This document shows, one piece after another, positions 5,440 to 10,700 of a stretch of DNA of 11,055 bases. The stretch lies in assembly GCA_946612175.1 (NCBI GenBank), contig CAMOEO010000072.1:1-11055 (forward strand), given 5' to 3'. The DNA comes from an uncultured Verrucomicrobiota bacterium (GTDB taxonomy: Bacteria > Verrucomicrobiota > Kiritimatiellia > RFP12 > UBA3636). Each line of letters opens with the position of its first letter. Position 1 is the first letter of the stretch. Below the pieces are notes generated by a model. The model was not told the origin of the DNA, did no database searches, and saw only the letters and a program-made list of their open reading frames with translations. The position numbers were made by a program, and so were the translations under genes.

Positions 5440-7146
5440 ATGGCTGCAAAGAACTACGCATCCGACCCCGTCCTCGAGACCCTCCACTCCACCGGCATGC
5501 TCGACGAAGCCGCGTGCGACGAGATCCTCGAGGAGCAGCAGCGCTCCGGCAAGGAGCCCCGCGACATCGTCGTCGACGGCGGCTACCTCACCGAGGACGA
5601 CCTGCTCGCCGCCCTCGCCGCCAACGCGGGCTGCGAGGTCGTCACCCTCGCCGGCATCGACATCAACCCCGACTTCCTCGCCGCCGTCAAGGGCTCCGTC
5701 GCCCGCATGTACAGCGTCGTCCCCATCGAGGCCGACGACGCCTCCGTCACCCTCGCCTCCTACACCCTCCCCTCCCCCGTCGTCTCCGACGAGCTCTCCT
5801 TCGTCCTCGGCAAGGAGATCCGCTTCGCCCTCGCCCGCAAGGACGAGGTCCTCGACTGCATCTCCCGCTACTACGGCGGCTCCGACTCCACCGTCGACAA
5901 CTACCTCGCCCTCACCGACTTCGAGACGACGGCCGGCTCCGGCCTCGACGACGCCGACATGGACGAGAAGGCCCTCACCGACGCCGCCTCCTCCGCCCCC
6001 GTCGTCCGCCTCGTCAATCTCGTCCTCCTCCAGGCCGTCCAGGCCCGCGCCTCCGACATCCACTTCGAACCCTTCGAGAAGGAGTTCCACATCCGCTACC
6101 GCGTCGACGGCGCGCTCTACGAGATGACCGCCCCGCCCAAGTCCCTCGCGACGCCCGTCATCTCCCGCATCAAGGTCATGTCCGGCCTCAACATCGCCGA
6201 GCGCCGCCTCCCCCAGGACGGCCGCATCCAGCTCCCCGTCGGCGGCCGCGTCATCGACCTCCGCGTGTCCTGCCTCCCCACCCAGTTCGGCGAGTCGGTG
6301 GTGCTCCGCGTCCTCGACCGCTCCGTCGTCTCCCTCGACCTCGAGAACCTCGGCATGCCCGAGGACGTCTACAACAACCTCGGCGCCGACATCGGCAAGC
6401 CCAACGGCATCATCATCGTCACCGGCCCCACCGGCTCCGGCAAGACCACCACCCTCTACTCCTGCCTCCGCCGCATCAACAAGGAGGGCACCAAGATCCT
6501 CACCGCCGAGGAACCGGTCGAATACGACATCGACGGCCTCGTCCAGGTCCCCGTCAACCCCATTCAGGGCAACACCTTCCCGCTCGTGCTGCGCGCCTTC
6601 CTCCGCCAGGACCCCGACGTCATCATGGTCGGCGAAATCCGCGACCTCGAAACGGCCCAGATCGCCGTCCAGGCGTCCCTCACGGGCCACCTGGTGTTCT
6701 CCACGCTCCACACCAACGACGCCGCCGGCGCCGTCACCCGTCTCGTGGACATGGACGTCGCCCCCTACCTCATCGCCTCGACCCTCAACGCCTGCCTCGG
6801 CCAGCGCCTCGTCCGCAAGATCTGCCGCAACTGCCGCACCTTCTACGAGCCCACCCAGGAGCAGCTCGACCGCCTCGGCCTCACCCCCGACCAGGTCGCC
6901 GGCCGCCAGTTCGCCTTCGGCGCCGGCTGCGACGTCTGCAACAAGTCCGGCTACAAGGGCCGTACCGGCCTCTACGAATACCTCTCCGTCTCCGACCCCA
7001 TCCGCATCATGATCACCGAGCGCAAGCCCACCCTCGTCATCCGCGAGAAGGCCCGTGAGCTCGGCATGCGCACCATGCGCGAGGACGGCATCCGCAACAT
7101 CCTCGACGGCACCACCACCATCGACGAGGTCCTGCGCTACACCTGA
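5440..7146 (+). CDS. gspE: GspE/PilB-type secretion or pilus assembly ATPase (second copy)
   Basis: This 568-residue protein is a paralogue of the one encoded at 2494 and should also be a hexameric assembly motor. Core motifs are SDIHFEP (205-211), Walker A GPTGSGKT (329-336), Walker B VIMVGEIRD (394-402), a His box ending TLHTND (427), and cysteines C462/C465 and C497/C500. It differs from the first copy in useful ways. The Asp box reads TAEEPVEY (355-362) instead of TVEDPVEY. It keeps the usual RQDPD before Walker B. The second half of its N-domain lacks the DPxN signature (about 104-113 reads TLASYTLPSP). These differences suggest a separate machine or partner rather than a recent duplicate. 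It ends the operon; no platform gene follows. The ATG at 5440 directly follows the GACC repeats. Confidence 0.9.
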   Translation: MAAKNYASDPVLETLHSTGMLDEAACDEILEEQQRSGKEPRDIVVDGGYLTEDDLLAALAANAGCEVVTLAGIDINPDFLAAVKGSVARMYSVVPIEADDASVTLASYTLPSPVVSDELSFVLGKEIRFALARKDEVLDCISRYYGGSDSTVDNYLALTDFETTAGSGLDDADMDEKALTDAASSAPVVRLVNLVLLQAVQARASDIHFEPFEKEFHIRYRVDGALYEMTAPPKSLATPVISRIKVMSGLNIAERRLPQDGRIQLPVGGRVIDLRVSCLPTQFGESVVLRVLDRSVVSLDLENLGMPEDVYNNLGADIGKPNGIIIVTGPTGSGKTTTLYSCLRRINKEGTKILTAEEPVEYDIDGLVQVPVNPIQGNTFPLVLRAFLRQDPDVIMVGEIRDLETAQIAVQASLTGHLVFSTLHTNDAAGAVTRLVDMDVAPYLIASTLNACLGQRLVRKICRNCRTFYEPTQEQLDRLGLTPDQVAGRQFAFGAGCDVCNKSGYKGRTGLYEYLSVSDPIRIMITERKPTLVIREKARELGMRTMREDGIRNILDGTTTIDEVLRYT

Positions 7147-7157
7147 CGCCGCGCCCC

Positions 7158-7173
7158 GCGCGCCCCTGCGCGC
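7158..7173. other. Hairpin between the ATPase operon and the tRNA gene
   Basis: GCGCGC (7158-7163) and GCGCGC (7168-7173) can pair around the loop CCCT. It lies in the 40-base gap where the operon and the tRNA converge. No T-run follows on either strand. It may help end both transcripts, but the evidence is only the stem. Confidence 0.25.
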
Positions 7174-7186
7174 CGGCGCCCCCGGC

Positions 7187-7263
7187 TGGTGCCTCTGGCG
7201 GGGATCGAACCCACAACCCTCGGCTTAGAAGGCCGATGCTCTGTCCAGTTGAGCTACAGAGGC
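7187..7263 (-). tRNA. tRNA-Arg(UCU): tRNA-Arg, anticodon UCU
   Basis: Read on the minus strand, this is a complete 77-base cloverleaf. The acceptor stem GCCTCTG pairs with CAGAGGC, the D-stem GCTC pairs with GAGC, and the anticodon stem TCGGC/GCCGA holds the loop CTTCTAA. The T-arm GTGGG/CCCGC encloses TTCGATC, and an encoded CCA follows (7189-7187). The anticodon TCT reads AGA (and possibly AGG), codons that should be very rare in genes this rich in CGC. It has its own promoter upstream. Confidence 0.97.
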
Positions 7264-7284
7264 TTCGCGCGGAAAACGAGGCGG

Positions 7285-7313
7285 ATGATAGCCGAAACGC
7301 CGCCGCATTTCAA
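7285..7313 (-). promoter_or_regulatory. Promoter of tRNA-Arg
   Basis: On the minus strand, the -35 TTGAAA (7313-7308) and the -10 TATCAT (7290-7285) are 17 bases apart. The tRNA 5' end at 7263 lies 21 bases past the -10, leaving a short leader for RNase P to remove. It stands back to back with the promoter at 7342. Confidence 0.7.
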
Positions 7314-7341
7314 CCCCCGCCCGCACGCGCGTTTTTTCCGC

Positions 7342-7369
7342 TTGCATTCAACTCCGCCTGTGCTATACT
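7342..7369 (+). promoter_or_regulatory. Promoter of the 174-residue unknown protein
   Basis: The -35 TTGCAT (7342-7347) and -10 TATACT (7364-7369) are separated by 16 bases, with TGC before the -10 (extended -10). The T-run and CCGCTTG around the -35, and CCTGTGCTA around the -10, closely match the promoter at 2376. The expected transcription start is near 7376. Confidence 0.75.
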
Positions 7370-7371
7370 AG

Positions 7372-7429
7372 GCGCCCAATTCAGCACCCGCAGGGCGCAT
7401 GAATGCGATACGAAGGGGTCACCCCCCGT
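7372..7429 (+). other. Two hairpins in the 5' leader of the unknown gene
   Basis: GCGCCC (7372-7377) pairs with GGGCGC (7393-7398) at the very start of the transcript. GGGG (7415-7418) pairs with CCCC (7422-7425) around TCA, extended by ACG (7410-7412) with CGT (7427-7429). They sit between the promoter and the start codon chosen at 7448. No T-run follows either, so they are more likely stability or translation elements than attenuators. Confidence 0.35.
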
Positions 7430-7447
7430 TCCCAGGAAAACCGAGAC

Positions 7448-7972
7448 ATGTCCCTATTCAGCAATGACAGGCCGCGCCAGAACGTCTGGACCCCGGCCTC
7501 CGCGGCCGGAGCGACCTCCGGCTTCTCCGCCCAGCCCCCCTCCGTTCCCCCCCAGGCGAATTCCGCCGCGCGCCTTACCTCGCTGCGCTCCGCGTTCAAT
7601 TCCGCCCCCGCCGGCGCCCCGGCCGCCGCCGCTCCGGCCGCCCCCTTCGAGGCGCCCCAGCCGCCCGCGCCGCCCACGGTGCTTCCCGAGGGGACCCTCG
7701 TCGTCATCCGCAACTGCTCCACGCGCCGCGTCCTCCAGCAGCTCCTCAACGAGCTCGGCGGAAAGGCCGAGGACATCGCCGGCCGCTACTTCGTCCCCGC
7801 GACGCAGGACCTAGCCAAGATCCACCAGTACGCCTCCGCCAACGGCTTCTTCGTCAAGGAATCCCTCGTCCGCAACGTCATGGTCCTCGACCTCATGGTG
7901 GACCGCCAGCGCCGCGGCGGGTTCATGCATCGCGGCGGCGGCTACAACCTCGACGCAGAGGACTCGCTCTAG
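7448..7972 (+). CDS. Unrecognised protein with disordered N-terminus and folded C-terminal domain
   Basis: I do not recognise this 174-residue protein. Residues 1-80 are rich in Ala, Pro and Ser and probably unstructured. Residues about 82-152 look like a compact alpha/beta domain (TLVVIRNC, then STRRVLQQLLNELGG, then VRNVMVLDLMVD). The tail (153-166) is rich in Arg and Gly (RQRRGGFMHRGGG), which could bind nucleic acid, though this is only a suggestion. There is no signal peptide or membrane segment. The start at ATG 7448 has AGGA ten bases upstream and gives a natural N-terminus (MSLFSNDRPRQ). An in-frame ATG at 7403, with AGGG seven bases before it, would add 15 residues and cannot be excluded. 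The gene is a single-gene transcript with its own promoter and strong terminator. GC-rich codon use matches its neighbours. Confidence 0.75.
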   Translation: MSLFSNDRPRQNVWTPASAAGATSGFSAQPPSVPPQANSAARLTSLRSAFNSAPAGAPAAAAPAAPFEAPQPPAPPTVLPEGTLVVIRNCSTRRVLQQLLNELGGKAEDIAGRYFVPATQDLAKIHQYASANGFFVKESLVRNVMVLDLMVDRQRRGGFMHRGGGYNLDAEDSL

Positions 7973-8009
7973 CGTCCCGCCCCCTCGATTCCTCGCCCCC
8001 TTCGCCCCC

Positions 8010-8048
8010 GGCGCGGCGGCCGTCACGGTCGCCGCGCCTTTTTTTTTT
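8010..8048 (+). terminator. Intrinsic terminator of the unknown gene
   Basis: GGCGCGGCG (8010-8018) pairs with CGCCGCGCC (8030-8038). The stem continues inward through a G-T pair and CCG/CGG to the three-base loop TCA. Ten T residues (8039-8048) follow at once. It is 37 bases after the stop of the unknown gene. On the minus strand no T-run follows, so it should stop only plus-strand transcription. Confidence 0.93.
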
Positions 8049-8060
8049 CGCCGCGCGCCG

Positions 8061-8077
8061 CCCCGCGCTACGCGGGG
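8061..8077 (-). other. Hairpin enclosing the rimO stop codon
   Basis: CCCCGCG (8061-8067) and CGCGGGG (8071-8077) form a perfect 7-bp stem, and the three-base loop is exactly the TAG stop of rimO (8070-8068). No T-run follows on the minus strand, so this is not a standard terminator. Confidence 0.5.
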
Positions 8078-9480
8078 TCGGCCACCAGGTCGTAGTCCGT
8101 GTGGCCCGCGATCCGCACCCGCACGAAGTCCCCCGGCCGCGCCTTCGCGCCGAGCCCCCGCACGTACGTCACGCCGTCGATGTCGTCCGGGGCCTGCCGC
8201 TCCGTCCGCGCCGTCCACGGCGCCCCCGGCTCCGCCGGAGGCGCCTCCAGCAGCGCCGTCGCCTCCGTCCCGACCAGCCCTTCCAGCGTCTCCGCCACGA
8301 TCCGCGCCTGCGCTTCCATCAGCCGCCTCCGCCGCGCCTCCGCCGTCCGCGCCGGCACCTTCCCCGGCATCCGGTCCGCCTTCGTCCCCTCCTCCGACGA
8401 GAACGCGAACGCCCCCAGATGGTCGAACCGCGCCTCCTTCACGAACCGCAGCAGCTCGTCGAACATCGCCGCCGTCTCCCCCGGGAACCCCACCAGGCAC
8501 GTCGTCCGCACCACCGCCTCCGGCACGCGCGCGCGGATCCGCGCCGCCATCCGCGGCACCTCCGCCACCGTGTCCCGCCGGTCCATCGCCCGCAGCACCG
8601 CCGGCGACGCGTGCTGGATCGGAATGTCGAAGTACGGCACCACCCGCCGGCACCCCGCCACCGTCTCCAGCAGCTCGTCCGTCAGTCCCGCCGGATGCCC
8701 GTACAGCATACGGATCCGGAACTCGCCAGGCAGCGCGTCCAGCGCCCGCAGCAGCCCCGCCAGCGACGTCCCGTCCCGCAGGTCGCGCCCGTAGCTCGTC
8801 ACGTCCTGCGCGATCACGTCCAGCTCCCGGATTCCATGCCCCACCAGCGCCCGCGCCTCCTCCACCAGCGTCGCCTGCGGCCTCGACCGCAGCCTCCCCC
8901 GGATCCCCGGGATCGCGCAGAACGCGCACGCGTGCCGGCACCCCTCCCCGATCTTCAGGTACGCGTACGGCCCCGGCGTGAGCACGAACCACGGCTCCGC
9001 CGCCGTGAAGAGCCGCGTCGACGGCCCCCGCGTCACCGCGTCCAGCGGCGCCGCGCCCGCCGCCGCCCGGTCGATCGCCGCGCGCACGACCTCCGGCACC
9101 CGCTCCAGGTCGTCCACGCCCACCGCCGCGTCCACTTCCGGACACGCCTCGAACACCTTCTCCCGGTACCGCTGCGGCAGGCACCCCGAGACGATCACCG
9201 CCGGGCCGCCCCGCCCCCTCCGCCCCCGCGCATGCTTGCGCGAGCACGCCTCCTCGATCGCGTCCACCGCCTCCGCCCGCGCGCTCTCGATGAACGCGCA
9301 CGTGTTCACCAGGATCGCGTCCGCGTCCGCCTCCGGCACCCCCACGTCGAACCCCGCCTCCCGCAGCGCCGACGCCGCGACCTGCAGGTCCACGAGGTTC
9401 TTCGGGCAGCCCAGCGAGACGAGCGCCACCTTCGCGCCGCGGCCGATGCCGCCGCGCCCGTTCGGGGAGGGGCCGGACAT
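8068..9480 (-). CDS. rimO: Ribosomal protein S12 methylthiotransferase RimO
   Basis: The protein has 470 residues. RimO is a radical-SAM enzyme with two [4Fe-4S] clusters that adds a methylthio group to a conserved aspartate of ribosomal protein S12. The N-terminal domain has the three cluster cysteines C25 (VSLGCPKN), C61 (NTCAF) and C100 (SGCLPQ). The radical-SAM motif is CRHACAFC (C181, C185, C188). Segments typical of RimO rather than the tRNA enzyme MiaB are IAQDVTSYGRDL, HPAGLTDELLE and PIQHASPAVLRAM. The last 65 or so residues form the TRAM RNA-binding domain. Oddities are NLVDLQ where NLVDSE is usual, and an Arg/Lys/Gly-rich stretch at about 80-92. The ATG at 9480 lies 4 bases after the stop of the epimerase gene without a clear Shine-Dalgarno sequence, so it is probably translated by coupling. 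Confidence 0.93.
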   Translation of the reverse strand: MSGPSPNGRGGIGRGAKVALVSLGCPKNLVDLQVAASALREAGFDVGVPEADADAILVNTCAFIESARAEAVDAIEEACSRKHARGRRGRGGPAVIVSGCLPQRYREKVFEACPEVDAAVGVDDLERVPEVVRAAIDRAAAGAAPLDAVTRGPSTRLFTAAEPWFVLTPGPYAYLKIGEGCRHACAFCAIPGIRGRLRSRPQATLVEEARALVGHGIRELDVIAQDVTSYGRDLRDGTSLAGLLRALDALPGEFRIRMLYGHPAGLTDELLETVAGCRRVVPYFDIPIQHASPAVLRAMDRRDTVAEVPRMAARIRARVPEAVVRTTCLVGFPGETAAMFDELLRFVKEARFDHLGAFAFSSEEGTKADRMPGKVPARTAEARRRRLMEAQARIVAETLEGLVGTEATALLEAPPAEPGAPWTARTERQAPDDIDGVTYVRGLGAKARPGDFVRVRIAGHTDYDLVADPA

Positions 9481-9484
9481 GGCG

Positions 9485-10525
9485 CTACAGGTACTTGTGC
9501 GCCTTGTACCAGTCGAACGTGAGCTTCAGCCCCTCGTCCAGCTTCACCTTCGGCTCGTACTCCAGCTCGCGCCGGGCCTTGTCGATCACGAAGCCCCGGT
9601 TCTGCCGATACCAGTCCACGCGCCGCGGGAAGATCGGCGGATCGCCCGGCAGCAGCTTCCATACCGCCGCCACCAGGAACGAGAGCCAGTACATCGGGTA
9701 GAACGGCAGATGGATCATCCGGCAGCCCTTGATCATCCCGTCCGCCTTCTCGATGTCCGCGATCTTCTGCACGATGTCCTTGATGTAGTAGTACTTGTCG
9801 TCCGCGATGATGTACGTCTGCCCCTTCGACGCCGGATGGCTCATCGCCAGCGTGAACGCGTCGCAGAAGTTCTCCACGTACACCGGGTGGTAGAACGCCT
9901 CCCCCTTCCCGAAGAACGGGAACCAGCCCTTCTTCACCCGCTTGTAGATCATCAGGAACCGCGCCGGATCCCCCGGCCCGTACAGCGCCGTCGGACGCAG
10001 GATCGTCACGTCGAAGTCCGGGTTCGTCTTCAGGAACTCCGCGATGACGAGCTCGCCCTGGTGCTTCGTGTACTGGTAGTAGTCCTCCGGCTTGATCGGC
10101 GACTCCTCGCTGCCCGGGCGCGGCGGCTTCTCCGAGAGCGACGCGATGTCCCCGTGCACGCCCTGCGTCGAGCAGTAGATCAGCTTCTTCACGCCCAGCT
10201 CCTTGCAGAGCCGAAGCAGCGTCTCCATCGCGTGGATGTTCGTGTCGTCGTAGACCTTCTTCGACACGTTGATGTTCCGGAACGCCGCCGCGAGGTGGTA
10301 CACCGCGTCGCATCCCGTCACCGCCTTCCGGAGGTCCTCCTCCTTCGTCACGTCCCCGATGATGACCTCCGCCCCCAGGCTCCGGAGCTCCTGCAGCAGC
10401 TGCTCCTTCTCGGGGTTGGGGGAGCTCTGGTTGTCCAGCACGACGCACTTGTTGCCTTCGCGGAGAACGTGCTTGACGAGATGGCTGCCCGTGAATCCGG
10501 TGCCGCCGGTGACGAGAATTTTCAT
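9485..10525 (-). CDS. NAD-dependent epimerase/dehydratase (extended short-chain dehydrogenase)
   Basis: The protein has 346 residues. The N-terminal Rossmann motif TGGTGFTG (6-13) binds NAD(P). An acidic residue after the second strand (D31) favours NAD. The catalytic set is S119/T120 with YQYTK (Y150, K154). LRPTALYGPGD (176-186) is typical of the nucleotide-sugar epimerase and 3-beta-hydroxysteroid dehydrogenase-like branch. A hydrophobic stretch (about 277-293, MYWLSFLVAAVWKLL) may touch the membrane or a lipid substrate, as in 3-beta-HSD relatives. Substrate is unknown. The start is supported by AGGGA six bases upstream. It leads a two-gene operon with rimO, with no obvious functional link. 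Lysine content (32 of 346) is far higher than in RimO (9 of 470). Confidence 0.85.
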   Translation of the reverse strand: MKILVTGGTGFTGSHLVKHVLREGNKCVVLDNQSSPNPEKEQLLQELRSLGAEVIIGDVTKEEDLRKAVTGCDAVYHLAAAFRNINVSKKVYDDTNIHAMETLLRLCKELGVKKLIYCSTQGVHGDIASLSEKPPRPGSEESPIKPEDYYQYTKHQGELVIAEFLKTNPDFDVTILRPTALYGPGDPARFLMIYKRVKKGWFPFFGKGEAFYHPVYVENFCDAFTLAMSHPASKGQTYIIADDKYYYIKDIVQKIADIEKADGMIKGCRMIHLPFYPMYWLSFLVAAVWKLLPGDPPIFPRRVDWYRQNRGFVIDKARRELEYEPKVKLDEGLKLTFDWYKAHKYL

Positions 10526-10558
10526 GGATGGTCCCTAGGGGTTGTTGCGAATGCGGCC

Positions 10559-10587
10559 ATTCTACCAGAACCCCGCGCAAAAATCCA
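10559..10587 (-). promoter_or_regulatory. Promoter of the epimerase-rimO operon
   Basis: On the minus strand the -10 is TAGAAT (10564-10559), preceded by TGG, giving an extended -10. The -35 at a 17-base spacing is TGGATT (10587-10582), a poor match, so the extended -10 probably carries the recognition. Transcription would start near 10552, leaving about 27 bases of leader with AGGGA before the ATG. Confidence 0.6.
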
Positions 10588-10610
10588 CCCGCCCCGGCAT
10601 GTCGCGCCCG

Positions 10611-10648
10611 CGCGCGCGAGCGCGCTTGTGCGCTTGCGCTCGCGCGCG
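10611..10648. repeat. Perfect 13-bp inverted repeat at the gyrB promoter
   Basis: The left arm at 10611-10623 (CGCGCGCGAGCGC) is the exact reverse complement of the right arm at 10636-10648, with a 12-base spacer. The arms are mostly alternating C and G, which favours Z-DNA or cruciform formation under negative supercoiling. The right arm includes the last four bases of the gyrB -35 box. A smaller GCGC-TTGT-GCGC hairpin (10622-10633) is nested in it. Confidence 0.7.
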
Positions 10649-10662
10649 AAATCTGCTAGAAT
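10634..10662 (+). promoter_or_regulatory. Promoter of gyrB
   Basis: The -35 TTGCGC (10634-10639) and -10 TAGAAT (10657-10662) are 17 bases apart, with TGC before the -10. CGCTTG around the -35 recurs in the promoters at 2376 and 7342. Transcription should start near 10669, about 31 bases before the ATG. The leader is C-rich and lacks a Shine-Dalgarno sequence. The -35 overlaps the inverted repeat at 10611-10648. Confidence 0.7.
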
Positions 10663-10700
10663 GTCCGCCGTTTTCACACACCCCTCCCCACACCCCAGCC

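Noticed and set aside
5362..6711. A 449-codon minus-strand frame opposite the second gspE
   Set aside because: Low-complexity Gly/Ala/Glu/Val/Asp antisense product with no recognisable domain.
7187..7263. tRNA-Arg as the attachment site of an integrated element
   Set aside because: No integrase, no duplicated tRNA 3' end, and ordinary genes on both sides.
8010..8038. The terminator hairpin as a two-way terminator also ending rimO
   Set aside because: On the minus strand the stem is followed by a G-run, not a T-run, so only plus-strand termination is supported.
8099..9522. Plus-strand frames opposite rimO
   Set aside because: Arg/Pro/Ser-rich shadows; the minus strand encodes a complete RimO with all six cluster cysteines.
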